NCBI GenBank assembly: GCA_016858145.1
Contig: JAEHOE010000034.1
Location: forward strand, 620,001-684,000
Source of the DNA: Edaphochlamys debaryana
Lineage: Eukaryota; Chlorophyta; Chlorophyceae; Chlamydomonadales
DNA length: 64,000 nt
Reading direction: 5' to 3'
Shown: positions 1 to 10,551 of the stretch, one piece after another
Numbering within the stretch: the stretch's first letter is position 1
Layout: every line of letters starts with the position of its first letter
Program-made: the position numbers and the translations under genes
The notes under the pieces: model-generated
Databases searched by the model: none
What the model was told of the DNA's origin: nothing
The model's input: only the letters and a program-made list of their open reading frames with translations

Positions 1-148
1 ACACCCGGAGGATCTTCGTGGTGGGGGCTGGTGGGGGCTTCGCAGGCGGCTGCAAGACGGTGGTGTCTTGTGGCACCGCCATGTGCCGCCGGTGCTGATG
101 CCGCCGCATTGAGACCATCACCACTCCTGCCCCTGCCCCACCCCCCAG

Positions 149-937
149 GCCAAGGAGTGCACCTCGCTCCGCTCCCTCACGCTCGCATGGTGCACCAAGC
201 TCACGGACACAGGCCTGTGCCCCCTGCTCGAGAGAAACCCGGAGCTACAGGTACGAATGTACGGCACGACACCCGGTGCTGCCCAGGCGCCGGCACCGGC
301 CTAGGTGACTCCCCGCCCGCCCCCCTAAACCCACCGTACACGGCCGTACGCCGCCACAACGTACATCCCACACCGGAAACCCCAACCGAAACCCAGCGTA
401 ACCGAAACCGCAGGACGTGGACATCGAGGCGCTGTACAACCTGTCGGACCTCGCCCTGGCCACCCTGGCGGCCGCCGCCCCGGGGCTGCGGCGCCTGGTG
501 GTGCGCATGTGCCACCGCCTGAGCCCGGACGCCATCGTGGCGCTGGTGGCTGTGTCCACGGAGCTGAGGGCTCTGGCGGTAAGAAGGGGGGGACGGAGAA
601 GAAAAGGGTCCGGATGGAAATTGTGTTTTGGCGTGTCCTCGGTGTGTCCGTGGGGGTGCGGGGTGCGGGTCGTAGCACTCGTGGCTGGAAGGATGGGGAG
701 AGGGTGGGGTTGTGTTCTGGCGCCGGCGTGTCAGGGGTGTGGGGTCGATGCAGTCGTGGCGCTGGTGGCTGTGGCGACGGAGCTGCGTCCCCTCCCCCAA
801 CAGTTTCGCCCACCGCCCCCATCCTCCCTTCATCCCCATATATCCCCCAGATCAGCGGCATCCTGGACGATGCGGGGACCACGGCGCTGGTGGCCCGAGT
901 GAGGCGGACGCGCCCCGCCTGCGCCTTGCACTGGTGA
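149..937 (+). CDS. Leucine-rich-repeat protein, 3' end (gene starts left of the window)
   Basis: Three phase-0 exons are visible: 149-250, 414-578 and 851-937, with gt donors at 251 and 579, cag acceptors before 149, 414 and 851, and a TGA stop at 935-937. The translation has the Leu/Cys spacing of cysteine-containing leucine-rich repeats (SLRSLTLAWCTKLTDTGL, then LRRLVVRMCHRLSPDAI and LRALAV). Such repeats are typical of the substrate-binding half of F-box/LRR proteins and of AMN1-like proteins. No F-box is visible because the 5' part lies outside the window, so a ubiquitin-ligase role is only possible. The last exon encodes a short non-repeat tail ending in ACALHW. The LRR assignment is fairly sure; the exact subfamily is not. 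Confidence 0.72.
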
Positions 938-1981
938 CGCATGCATGCTCCGCCCTCTCGTGCGGCGGGAGGCGCCCTGCCCTGTGACGAGGCACACCCC
1001 GCCCTCCCTCCCCTCTCCCGGTGAAGCGGGCATCTATCACTCCTCTCGTGTGGTGGGTGGCGGGGTGCGGCGGGAGAGGCCTGACGATGCTAGGAGGGTG
1101 GCGGCGAGTGATGAGATGATGTGACGAGGCAAGCCAGGCGACATGGTGTGATGTGTTCGTTGCGCAGAGGAGGGGGGGGGTCATGTGTCTATCCTTGCCG
1201 AGCGGCTTGAGGTGCTTGGTGGCGGGGCCCTTGTGGGCCGGGATGGCCGAATGCCGAGGTCTACCCGCACCCAGTGGACTCCTGGGCGGTACCCGCAGCT
1301 CAACTCGTCGCTTTATTTCCGGTTGGAAGGCCAGACCCGGCTGGCTGCACGTTGCATTTACCCAATGGGGACCCTCATGGAGCAACCTGGCAGATTGAAG
1401 GCGATTGGCGACTCGTCCAGATCTGGATCTGGATTGTAACATTGGTAAACCCCTGGATGGGAGGGGCTTCGGCCCTGCTCGGATCTCGTCACCCATGCTT
1501 GCATGCGCCTCGGCACATGGCGGTAAATCCCTCTCGCGCCTGACCTTGCCACAATCGCACACACACCGCGCTTGCACAAATCAGGCTTACCGACCCTCAC
1601 ATATAGGTACACATCGTACGTTCTAGCGTCCGAGCTGTAGTCTTTGTAGCCCTCTCTGGCATCTCATCTGGGGCCGCGTACCCCAAGCGTCCCATCACGT
1701 GCCAAGCCATGCCCCAAACACACACGCCCCCCTGCCGCCCTTGTTCTCGTCAAACCCCCATGCGGCCTCCTGCCAGGTTATTTTCTCGTCAAACCCCCAG
1801 TGTTCATGCTTGGCATGGCCACGCTATGCCGCCCACTGCATTAGCTCCATGCCAGATGCCATCGAATTCAGGCTCTGACTGCCCCAGCTGCTAGCGTGGT
1901 CGACGCCTGCTGTAATAACGGACACCATACGTCCTAGGCCTCACCAAGTGCACAATACCTCTATTACACCTGCTCCTTGGC
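938..1981. other. 3' UTR of the LRR gene, then no recognised gene
   Basis: A TGTAA motif, the usual polyadenylation signal in Chlamydomonas-type algae, lies at 1435-1439, so 938 to about 1455 is probably the LRR 3' UTR. From there to 1981 I see no coding signal. A 17-base sequence beginning TTCTCGTCAAACC is present twice, at 1744-1760 and 1783-1799. A dispersed repeat starts at 1921. Confidence 0.5.
1921..1969. repeat. Dispersed repeat, copy 1
   Basis: About 46 bases beginning GAC..CATACGTCCTAGGC match 15511-15557 with a handful of substitutions, in the same orientation. This copy lies just downstream of the minus-strand stop at 1982, and the other is inside an intron of the kinase-like gene. 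I could not see terminal inverted repeats or target duplications. Confidence 0.6.
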
Positions 1982-2562
1982 TTACAGTCCGCGGCGGCGG
2001 TACCGGACCTCTGCGCGGCCCACGGACAGCAGGAGGAACAGCCCGGTGCCGCAAATGAAGCCCACGAAAATCCACGTGACACCTGCACGTTAGGACGGAA
2101 GCCGGGAGAGGGGAGGGGTCAGCAGTTTGGCAACCCACAGGCATGGGTGCAGCGGGACGGAGCCTTGAGAAATAAACAAGCCCCAGGCCTGCCGACCGCC
2201 GCCTGCAAGACCCGTACGTACAATTATATTATCATTAGGCCAGAACCACTGGTTTGTCGCCGCATTAGTCTTGTGCTCCCCCTCATATCGGAGAGATCCC
2301 GACAGCAGCTGCACCGCCTCCACAATGGCCAGCCTGACGGAGATGGTCAGGGAGGTCACAAACACCAGCCAGGCGCGCGTGTTGCGGCCGCTTATGGGCG
2401 CCGAAGCGTCGCGGTCTGGGGCTGCAATGCGGCAGCGCTCACGCCAAGGCACGTTTGCCATGGAGGAGACGGCGGCGCGCCAGAGCGTGGCCCAGAGGCG
2501 CTCAAGGCAATCATCAAGGAGGCTGGGGGGCGGGTCCTTCTCTTTGTCCTCTTGCGCACCAC
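1982..2562 (-). CDS. Carboxy-terminal exons of a membrane protein
   Basis: Two minus-strand exons are supported: 2562-2218 and 2082-1982, joined by a gt-ag intron with matching phase 1. The join produces NDNIIVRVTWIFVGFI. The first exon encodes an acidic stretch, then two hydrophobic segments (AWLVFVTSLTISVRLAIVEA and a weaker one after it). The second exon encodes a clear membrane span (WIFVGFICGTGLFLLLSVG) followed by a short basic tail, VRYRRRGL, and TAA. The first exon begins with two bases of a split codon, so the gene starts further upstream. The HYR exon ending at 10552 leaves one base over, so it would fit, with the Penelope-like element inside the intron; that link is inference. I do not recognise the family. 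Confidence 0.6.
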
Positions 2563-3914
2563 CTGCAAGGGTGCGCGGCAGGAGCCGAGGGCCCAGGTTG
2601 ATTGACAGCCGCAGCGCTGGGGTACATTGAGACCAGGGAGCGCCGCTACGGTATGGAGGGGGTGTGGGCTAGCCGTCACCTGGCAACCCCGGCCTCGGCG
2701 GGTGGTGCTGGGTGTATATGGAGGGGCTAGCCCCTCATACACACAAGCCCCCTTAATGCACGCCCCCTGCTGGGCCGCCCCATCAATATAATTAGCATGG
2801 TGGGAAGCCCGGGACCCAGGCGATAGGAGGGGGAGCACGGGGGTGGGGGGCTGGGGGCACGGGCGGCGCGCGGGCTCAGGAACATGGGGTTGGGGCAGCT
2901 GAGTCGGGGGGTCGGGGGGCATAGCCTCCATACAGTGCACTAGCAACAGGGCTATCTAGCACTACACGGAGCATAATGCGCAGCAGATGTAGTCGGGGAT
3001 GCGGCTGAGAACGGCTATGCTAGAGTAACCGGCATGCTGTTGCTGGTGACGGTGTAGAGCTGTGCCGGGTACGTCTAGCAGGCTGATACAGGTCCTATGG
3101 GAGACAGGCGCGAATAGCACTTTCCTGAGCCGCTTGAAGAAGCCCCCAGCCGTGAAGCGTGCCGGTCGTCTATGGTCATCATGCGCGAGCGCTCACCTGC
3201 AAGCGGTAGAGACGAAGTCGACGTGTCAGCTGCAGAACTAAGCGACCGTAGAGTGCGGTGTGTGCAAGTGCGAGCTGGGGGAAAGAGGCCGGCTGCGGCA
3301 CGCCGCCTGAAGGCTGCGAGCTCCGTGCTGCCGTACGTGGTGGGCGTGGTGGTGGGCGGAAGATGCTTCTACGAAGAAACCCCGTCCCGAAACCCGGCCC
3401 GTGCGTCTAGGAGCTACGTGAAGCGGCGGGAGAAAGGTTGGTTTTGGGACCTAGGGCAATACGAGTGCCCGGAAGGAGGCCAGCGGGAGCGGGGAGCCGG
3501 GAGCGGGGAGGCGATACGTGTGGGTGCAATGGAAGTAGTAGCGTAGTCGGAGGCAGCTGCGCTCGTAGACGCTGGCCGCACCGACCGGTCGCAGCTGTGG
3601 TTACGGAGCTGCGCATGGCTGGACGCGCTGGCTGGGCAGCTCGAGCTGGTGGGCGGCGAAGTCGAGGAGCCGTGCAAGCGTGCCGAGGCGACTGGGACGT
3701 GCGAGGCGTGTGCCGCTGAGGGTCGGGCCTGAGGCGTTTGGCTGAGCGCGGCGGTCGGGGGAGGGCGGCATAGCCGCAGGCACAGTCACGGAGGCGGGAG
3801 GGCTGGGGCCCGAGGGGTGGCCGGGTGGGGACGACGGGCTGGGCGCCAGGCACGGAGGCGAGGGCCGGGGCTGCCGGTGGTGGGGTGGCGAGGGCGAAGC
3901 GTCATGCCTGTTTG
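2563..3914. other. No gene recognised
   Basis: Several open frames cross this stretch on both strands, but none shows a family motif, matched splice sites or an amino-acid composition different from its shadow frames. It could be intron of the minus-strand gene to its left. Confidence 0.4.
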
Positions 3915-4590
3915 CTACATGTCCGGGCTCCGCTGAGCTCCCCAGTGATGACAGCCGGCCAAGAGATAAAGCGCGATAAACCAAACTACCAAATGTCCTG
4001 CGTCGAACAAAAGGGGACAGCAACCGTAAAGACCAACAACGAAGGAGCAAGTCACAAGGCGGGCTGGGGTCGACGGAGCCCGGCTGCACCCGCTGATCCC
4101 CGGCTGCCCGCAACACGGGCCCCGCCCTACACGCGTACAACTGCCCGGCCACGCTCCCACGTAGCCTGTGGCCTGACAGGCCGATCTCCCCCGCAGCACA
4201 GAACTCCAGAGACGACACAGGACTGGGCACCCGCGCCCGGCAAGGCGTCCAGGGGTGCGCCACGGCTCCGCGTGGCTGATCAAAAACCAGGCTGATACGC
4301 TGAACAACAGAAAGGTGCGGAAAGCGATGCGCTGAGCTCCATAATAGCACCACGTCCCCGAAGCAACCATCAGAGCAGCTGAAGCCACCAACAGTAACGG
4401 AAGAAGCACGCCAGGGCACCGCGTGGTGGATGACTGTCACAAAATGCATAAACCGAAAGCCAAAGGAAACGAAACGGAGGGGCGAAGCGCTGAGCCCCAT
4501 ACGACCAGGTCACGCTGGAATCCAACGTCGAACCGGAAACCGCAGACACATACGAGAACAGGACGCAGGAGCGTCCGCACACGGCGGCGG
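3915..4590. repeat. Degenerate tandem repeat of about 150 bases downstream of the retroelement
   Basis: The segment around 4269-4350 resembles that around 4420-4510: both run from CCGCGTGG(C/T)TGAT-like sequence through GCTGAG(C/T)(T/C)CC to a CCA(C/G)GTC block, about 150 bases apart. A third, weaker copy of the GCTGAGCTCC part lies near 3929. On the minus strand each unit reads as a similar peptide around YGAQR, but I judge it non-coding. It lies at the 3' side of the Penelope-like element and may be its terminal repeat region. Confidence 0.4.
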
Positions 4591-6560
4591 GCAGCCTGTG
4601 CTTCGCCTACGTTGTGCTGTTGCCGTGCCGTTGGGGCCATACCGGATCCAGCCACCGTACGGCCCGAGGGTGGGATCGAGCATGAGGAAGTCCCAGAGGT
4701 CGTCGTCGGGGCCGTAGGGCTGAGGTTGTTGGGCGGCGGCGGCGGGTGGCGGGGCGGGAGGGGCGGCGGCCGCGGCGCCCGGGGCCGGGCCGGCGGCTCC
4801 AGCGGGCACGGGCGCTGCACCGCCGGGCGGGGCAGCGGCGGCGCCATATGGTGGGGACATGATGTCGGCTGCGCGCATGGCCGCGTCGTACGCGGCGCTG
4901 TGGGCGTGGTCGAGCATGGCTGCGTTGTGGGCGTACAGGAGGGCGTTGTACGCGAGGACGCTGGGTGGCGGTGGGGGCCAGCCGGGCGGCTGCGGGGGCG
5001 GGGCGGCGGCCGCGGCTGCAGGGGCTGGCGGCTGGGGTGGGGCGGCGGCGACGGGGGGCGGGCCTGGCGGAGGTGGCGGCTGACCGAGGGGCGGCGGCGG
5101 CGGTTGCGGGTCTGGCGGCGGCGGCGGTGGCGGCGGGGGGGGTGGTGGGGGCGGGAGGGGGGGCGGGGGCGGGGCGGGGGCGGGGGCGGGGGCGGGGGCG
5201 GGGGGCGGGGGCGGGGGCGGGGGCGGGGGCGGGGGCGGGGGCGGGGGCGGGGGCGGGGGCGGGGGCGGGGGCGGGGGCGGGGGCGGGGGCGGGGGCGGCG
5301 GCGGCACGGCGGGTGGCGGGGGGGGGGCTTGGGCGGGGGGTGGTGGAGAAGGCGGGGTCGCTGGCGGTGTAGGCGTGGGCGGCGGTTGGGGAAGGGCGGT
5401 CTGGCGCCACAGGTGCAGGTCCATGTTGGCTTGTAGCCATGCGTGGCACCAAGGGTTAATGCGCAGGGTGTCGGGGGGGTACGCAAGGAGGAGGTAGCGG
5501 ACGTGCGCAAGCGCGGAGGCCGAGAGTCGGGCGAAGGGTGGGGGCGAGGGCAGGGACCCGCTGGCCAGTGCGTGTCGCCAGGGTTCGGCGAGGCGCTGTA
5601 TGAGCATATCGGAAACTAGGTAGTCTGGTGGGCATCCGGGGGGCGGGGGGAGGCCGGGGTGGAGTCGGTGCCAGCGGCAGGTGAGGAGGACGACCACGGG
5701 CTGCCTGCGTGGCGGCGGCGGCGGGGGCGGTGGTCGGGGAGGCGGGGAGGGAATAGGGGGCGGGAGCGGAACAGGGGGCGGCGAGGGCGGGGGCGGCTTG
5801 GGGCTTGGCGGGGGTGGTGGCGGCGGGGGTGGGGTGGGGGGGCGGGGGCGGAGGGGGAGGTGGTGGCGGCGGCGAGGGTGACGGCGGCGGGGGAGGGGGG
5901 GCGGTGGCGGCGGCGGGGGGGTGGGTGAGGGTGGTGGTGGGGGGCGGGGGCGGAGGGGGGGGGCGGTGGCGGCGGCGGGGGCGACGGCGGCGGGGGGAGG
6001 GGGCGGCGGTGGTGGCGGCGGCGGGGGGGTGGTGGCGGGGGCGGCGTGGGCGGAGGCGAAGGAGGGTGGCGGTGGGGGTGGGGGAGGCGGCGGGGGAGGC
6101 GGCGGGGGAGGCGGCGCGGGTGGGGGAGAGGCGTTGGTTGGAGGCGGAGGCGGTGGAGGGTAGCGGTGGCCGCGGCGGAGGCATCGGCAGCGACGGGTGG
6201 GGACCGTGGAGGCGGGTGGGGCGGGGCGGCGGGGGGGGCAGGGGCGGGGGTGGCGGGAACGGCGGCGGTGGGGGGAAGGGGGGGTGGCACTGGGAAGGGC
6301 GGCGGAGGTGGTGGGAGTGGCGGCGGCGGCGGAGGGCGCGGGGCGGTAGGGGGAGCGGGGGCGGCGGAGGGAGGGGCGGGGCGGGGGCGGCGGCCGGCGT
6401 CAGGGCAGTTGCCTGTTCCCTGGGTACGAGGCGGAGGAGGGTGGCGACGGAGGGGTGGCCTGGGACCGTGCCGAGGTGGCGGCGGTGGAAGGTCCGTACG
6501 GCGCGAATGAGGAAGGACCGGGGTGGGTACCCGCGCTGATGCGACCGGGCGAGGGTGGTG
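4510..6560 (-). pseudogene. Proline-rich carboxy-terminal extension of the Penelope-like element
   Basis: After the thumb region comes about 300 residues of almost pure Pro/Ala/Arg/Ser sequence. Next is a structured island near 5650-5390 (DYLVSDMLIQRLAEPWRHAL, then ARLSASALAHVRYLLLAYPP and WLQANMDLHLW). A second long poly-Pro/Ala tract follows. A final segment near 4700-4640 reads YGPDDDLWDFLMLDP then GGWIRYGPNG. The two islands have ordinary composition and are open in one frame (5697-4510), which argues they are coding. I know no domain that matches them. Frame changes near 6560 and 5700 again separate this part from what precedes it. Confidence 0.5.
5164..5300. repeat. (GGGGGC)n tract of about 20 units
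   Basis: The + strand carries close to twenty uninterrupted GGGGGC hexamers with one GGGGGGC interruption. The flanking region from 4700 to 6400 is also strongly G-rich on the + strand. On the coding (minus) strand it encodes Ala-Pro or Pro-Pro repeats in the retroelement tail. Confidence 0.9.
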
Positions 6561-9340
6561 GAGGAAGCGGCGGTGAAGGCCGGTAGGTACGAGCTGGGTG
6601 CGGGCGTGGGACAGGAGGGCGTGGACCACGACGTTGCACTTGGTGTGCGTGGCGGTCATGGAGGCGTAGGGGGAGTAGCGGGCGAGGGGGAGGGCGGCAA
6701 AGGGGGAGCTCCCGAACAGGCTGTACGGCGCGAAAGTGTAGACCACGTGGGACGGGTGGGTGGGGTGTGAGTGGGCGGTGATGGTGAAGGTTGAGGTAGG
6801 GCACAGCGGGTTGGTCGGGGCGGAGGAGGCGAGGCGGGTGAGCTTGAGCTCTGGCGGGTAGACACCGTGGAAGCCGTGGAAGGTGGAGGTCCGTTGTACA
6901 TGAGGGAGGTGAAGAAGGGGTTGTGGACGCATCCCACATCGTCCGTGTACCGTAGGGTGTTCACGAAGGCGAGGAGGATATCGAGTGCGAGGGCGGGGGG
7001 AGGGGGGCGGCGGGGGCAAGGAGGAGGTCCATGCCCGGTGGCGGTGGAGGGGGGTGGGGGGGAGAAGGCGGCGGTGTACAGCTGGCGCATGAACTGGAGC
7101 TCGGGGTAGGCGAGGGCGAGGTTGGCGGCGAAGGAGGCGAAGTTGGCGCCCATGGCCACGCCGCTGACCTGCAGATGGTGTTCGCCGCGGTAGCTGGCGG
7201 TGGCGGAGGAGAGGAGGGTCTTGAGGAGCTTTAGGATGTCAGCGGCCGAGAGAGTGTACGTGCTGGCGGGGGTGGGCTGGACCGGAGTGCCGGGGGCGGG
7301 GGCGGGCAGCCAGGCGATGGCGGCGGGGGTCATGGATGGAGAAGCGGAGGAAGGGCGGCCGTGGGGTGCAGTTCGGTGAATACCAGGCGCACGAGGTGTC
7401 CAATGTTGGCGTTGAGCAGGTCGTGGGGCAGGTTGGTGAAGAGGCGCTCGACGTCAAAGGTCTGCACGGCGGGGCTGGAGAGGGGGAGGCTTGGGGTCCC
7501 CGGCGGGGAAGTGGTACGTGGAGGTGACGGCGGTGTTGGCGGGGGCGGTGGCGATGTAGGGCAGGGCGGGGGCGTAATGGAGGCGGCTGGTGGGTATGGG
7601 CGGGTCTGTGTGTGGCACGGGGGCGGCCGGGGCTGCGGAGGCGCGGAAGTCGGCGGGCTCAGGCGGGGGCGAGGGGGCGGGGCGAGCGGGGGGTGCGGCG
7701 GCGTCGGCCGTGGGGCTAGTTGTGAGGGTTCCGGCGAGGACAGCCGGGTTGCTTGGAGCCGGACGGGAGGAGGCGGCACGCAACACGTCAAGGGCTTGCT
7801 CGGGGCTACGGACGTGGAAAGGTCGCGCGGGGATGTTGGGCATGAAATGCTTGAAGAGGGCGGCGAGCTCGCGGTCGATCGCTCGCAGGGCGCCGGTGAG
7901 CACGATGGCGGCGGAGGTGGTGGGGATTTGCGGGGAGGCCGTGATGAACCGGTAGGCGGGTAGGGATTTGTGCGCCTTGTAGGTCATGTAGTATGTGGGC
8001 GCAGGGGCAGCGGGGTGGAACGGGAGGCGGCGTGAGAGGCCGGCGGGGACGGGGATGGTGGCGATGGCGGCGCCGGTGTCCGCAAGAAGGCGCGCATAGC
8101 CGGCGGTGGGCAGGGGCTGGTAGAAGGCGGAGGAGGTTAGGTCGGCGCGTACGACCCTGTCGTATAAGGCGGGGCAGACGGCTACGAGATTTTCGGAGCA
8201 TTTGTCCATGACGGTGATGACGAGGGAGGATTTGAAGAGGGAGAGTTCGTTGAGGGCGGTGGCGAGGGTTGGCGGGGTGAGTGGGAAGGAGGTGGGCCAG
8301 TTGGGGGGCAGGCCTACGGTGGGGGCGGGGAGCGACGGCGGCGGCAGGCGCAGGTCGGCGGGGGTGTCGGCGAACTGGGCGGGGGAGGCGGCATACAGGA
8401 TGGCGGCAGTGGCGGCGGCGGCCCAGGCTTTGGCGAGGCCGCGGTGCCGCAGCAGGCGGTGGTACCGTAGGGTTGCGCAGGCGAAGACGGTGAGGGTTTG
8501 GAGGAGGGAGGGACGGAGGCTGGCGATGGTGTCAGGCGGCGGCATGTCGACGGGGGGTAGTCGCATCTTGGCGCCCATAAACCACAGGAGGGTGGCGTGG
8601 GGGGTGAGGGCTGCGCTGGGGTCGACCGTGACGATGTGGCCGGTGTCCGGGTGGCGAGGCAGGTTAGGGAATAGGTCGCACGTGCAGGCGACTGGGCGGC
8701 GGCCCTCGGCTGACGGCGGCGGCATTGCAGAGGAGCGTGCCCAGGGCGGGCGGCGCCACAAGGCTAACTGTGGTAGCTGAGGGTGGGGGGAGACTGGCGG
8801 GGAGCTCGGACACCACGCCGGGGGTTCGGAGGGCGGAGATGAGGTGCGGCAGAGAGACGAGGTTGGTGAGGGTGGCGGGAAGCCGGAGGGATGGGGCTGG
8901 CTTCAGGTATTTGCGAGCTGTAGGGGCGGAGCGTCGTTGGAGGTCGTAGGCGAGCTTGAGGGACTGGAGAAGGCCGGCGCGTTCATCAGGGCTGGAGTCT
9001 GGGGCGAGTGCTTGGTGCGGGAGGCCGAGGAGGTGGAGGTATAGGCGGAGGAGGTTGTTGTGGGTGTAGCGCAGGAGCGGGCCCAGGGCATGAGGTGGAT
9101 GGATGCGGCCGCGGCGAAATTCACGGAAGGCGTGCTGGAGGCGGGTGAGCCAGTGCCGGGAGCCGTAGACACGGGCGGCGGCGGCCGCGGGGTTGTCCGG
9201 GGGGGCTGGCGGCCGGGTAGGGGCGTTTGGGGCCAGGTGGAAAGGCGGCGTGATTGGGGCAGGTGGAGGGAGCGGGGGCGGTGGAGGAGGAGGCGACGGC
9301 AGGCCGGCGGGGGATGGCGGCGGCGGTGGCGGCGGTGGGG
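6560..9340 (-). pseudogene. Reverse transcriptase region of the Penelope-like element
   Basis: In order on the minus strand: a helical region (SRHWLTRLQHAFREFRRGRI, near 9140); then, after a frame change near 8710, a CxC...H....H motif (CTCDLFPNLPRHPDTGH); MDKCSENLV (near 8210); YKAHKSLPAYRFI (near 7960). After another frame change comes FDVERLFTNLPHDL (near 7450, motif A). Motif B is GVAMGANFASFAANLALAYPE-like (near 7150). Motif C, YTDDV, with both catalytic aspartates, is near 6945. The thumb region is YASMTATHTKCNVVVHALL (near 6650). These are the hallmark motifs of Penelope-like reverse transcriptases, which are related to telomerase. All motifs survive, but four frame changes separate them, so no single open frame encodes the enzyme here. 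Confidence 0.8.
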
Positions 9341-10017
9341 CTCCGGGGGGAGAGAGAGGGCGGCCCGTAAACAGCTTCGTCATTGGCGACGGGGATGCGG
9401 GCAACGTTGAAACCGCTGGTACGGCTGTGGGAGCCGAGAGCAGTGGCCCACCACGCCTCGTGGGCGTGCCGTACAGGTAGTTCGGCGCCGGGCGGCAGCT
9501 TTTGGAGTATGACGGCGTACAGCTTGTCGGTGCCGTAGGTGAGGATGGCTTCGCGGACGGGACATGGGGTTGCACCGTAGCCGTAGTCTCGGCGCGCGGA
9601 GGAGATGTGCCCTTGGAGCCGGGTGGCCAGATCTTTGACGGTGTGGCCCACGTATAGGCGTTTGGCGGGATCTCCGTCAAAACAGAAGGCGTAGACGATG
9701 CCCTTGGAGGAGAGGGAGGGCCGCGGGCCAATGGGCGCTCCGTCGCAGGTGCGCGGCGCGACGGCGTAGCTACCGGAGCCGCCCGGGGTGCCGATGGCGT
9801 ACAGGAAGGCCAGCAGCAGGACGACGCCGGTGAGGGCAGCGGGGGTGCGGGCGTGGGAGCCCCGGCCGACGTGGCCTGCGGTGACGCGAATGCGGTGCAG
9901 CAGGCTGCTGGAGCTGCTGTGCGCGTGAGTCAGTAGGGGCGCGGCGCCGGCCATGGTCGCCCGGTTGGTGGCCCGCAGGTGCGCGTACCGGACGGCCCCA
10001 CTTATCTTTGTGGCCAT
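9340..10017 (-). pseudogene. GIY-YIG endonuclease region of the Penelope-like element
   Basis: Reading from the ATG at 10017, the protein begins MATKISGAVRYAH and has a hydrophobic stretch (LTGVVLLLAFLYAIGTPG) before the nuclease. The nuclease shows GIVYAF (GIY), about 15 residues later LYVGHT (YIG), then the conserved arginine in TRLQGH. An HEAWW follows whose glutamate matches the metal-binding Glu of GIY-YIG enzymes, and FNVARI closes the fold. In these elements the nuclease nicks the target so that reverse transcription can be primed. All expected catalytic positions appear present. After about 9350 the frame moves by one base in a poly-proline run, so it is no longer continuous with the reverse transcriptase. 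The frame is open upstream to 10203 without a better start. Confidence 0.8.
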
Positions 10018-10133
10018 GTTGCGCGGGGTTCGGAGGGCGGCGGAGGAGGAGGCGGAGGCGGGGGCCAGGGATAGGGTTAGGGTGGCGGGGGCGGGCGGGG
10101 AGGGGGGCGTGGGCCGTCGGGGATGGGGCTGGG

Positions 10134-10183
10134 GGGATGGAGTCGGGGGGATGGAGTCGGGGGGATGGAGTCGGGGGGATAGT
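10134..10183. repeat. 16-base tandem repeat at the 5' side of the retroelement
   Basis: The unit GGATGGAGTCGGGGGG is repeated three times head to tail, with a degenerate fourth unit. It lies about 120 bases upstream of the first ATG of the GIY-YIG region. Confidence 0.85.
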
Positions 10184-10203
10184 GGAGTCTGTGGAGCATG
10201 CAA

Positions 10204-10551
10204 AGCGAGCTGTAGGTGACGGGTCCGTACAAGTTGTGTGCAGGGCGGGGTTGCACTCGCTTGCTGTACTTAGTACGGGATCGGCTACTATTGCGCAGTT
10301 GTGATGAGTATACCGGGGGTGAGAGGGGGGCGCGCGGGCGGTGTGGGGGGCGTGGGGACACGGGTGTGGGGAAGTCGGGCCCAAGAGGGCTGGAGCAGTT
10401 AGTAAGCGTATACGTGCGGTAAGCGAGCTGCGCGATCGGCCTCATAGGACCCAGACCTGGGATGGGGTCAGAAATGCCCAAGCAAGCAAAGGTTGACGGC
10501 AAATCCCCATCCCCGATTGACCGGTAGGTCCTGGGCCCGCCCAGTACTCAC
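10204..10551. other. No gene recognised; left flank of the HYR exon
   Basis: This stretch lies between the retroelement and the minus-strand HYR exon. A good donor (gtgagt) follows that exon at 10551, so the stretch is intron of the HYR gene if the gene continues. I see no coding motif here. Confidence 0.45.

Larger units (their letters stand above)
4510..10017 (-). mobile_element. Penelope-like retroelement with amino-terminal GIY-YIG nuclease, frameshifted
   Basis: On the minus strand, reading from 10017 down to 4510, the same domain order appears as in the Chlamys-type Penelope-like elements described from green algae: a GIY-YIG endonuclease first, then a Cys/His motif, then a reverse transcriptase, then a proline-rich tail. 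In classical Penelope elements the nuclease follows the reverse transcriptase, so this one is permuted. The polypeptide changes frame at least six times (near 9350, 8710, 7500, 7340, 6890, 6560 and 5700), several times next to C or G runs. It is therefore a decayed copy or an assembly with homopolymer errors. Boundaries are approximate. No target-site duplication was identified. The element has the same orientation as the surrounding minus-strand exons. Confidence 0.8.

Noticed and set aside
1..148. Further 5' exon of the LRR gene at the left edge
   Set aside because: Frames are short and no LRR pattern precedes the acceptor at 148; probably intron.
4423..5436. Long + strand open frame of Gly/Arg sequence opposite the retroelement tail
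   Set aside because: It is the complement of the C-rich retroelement coding strand; composition alone keeps it open.
5805..6539. Gly-rich + strand frames resembling glycine-rich cell-wall proteins
   Set aside because: Same G-rich artefact; no start context, splice sites or signal peptide.
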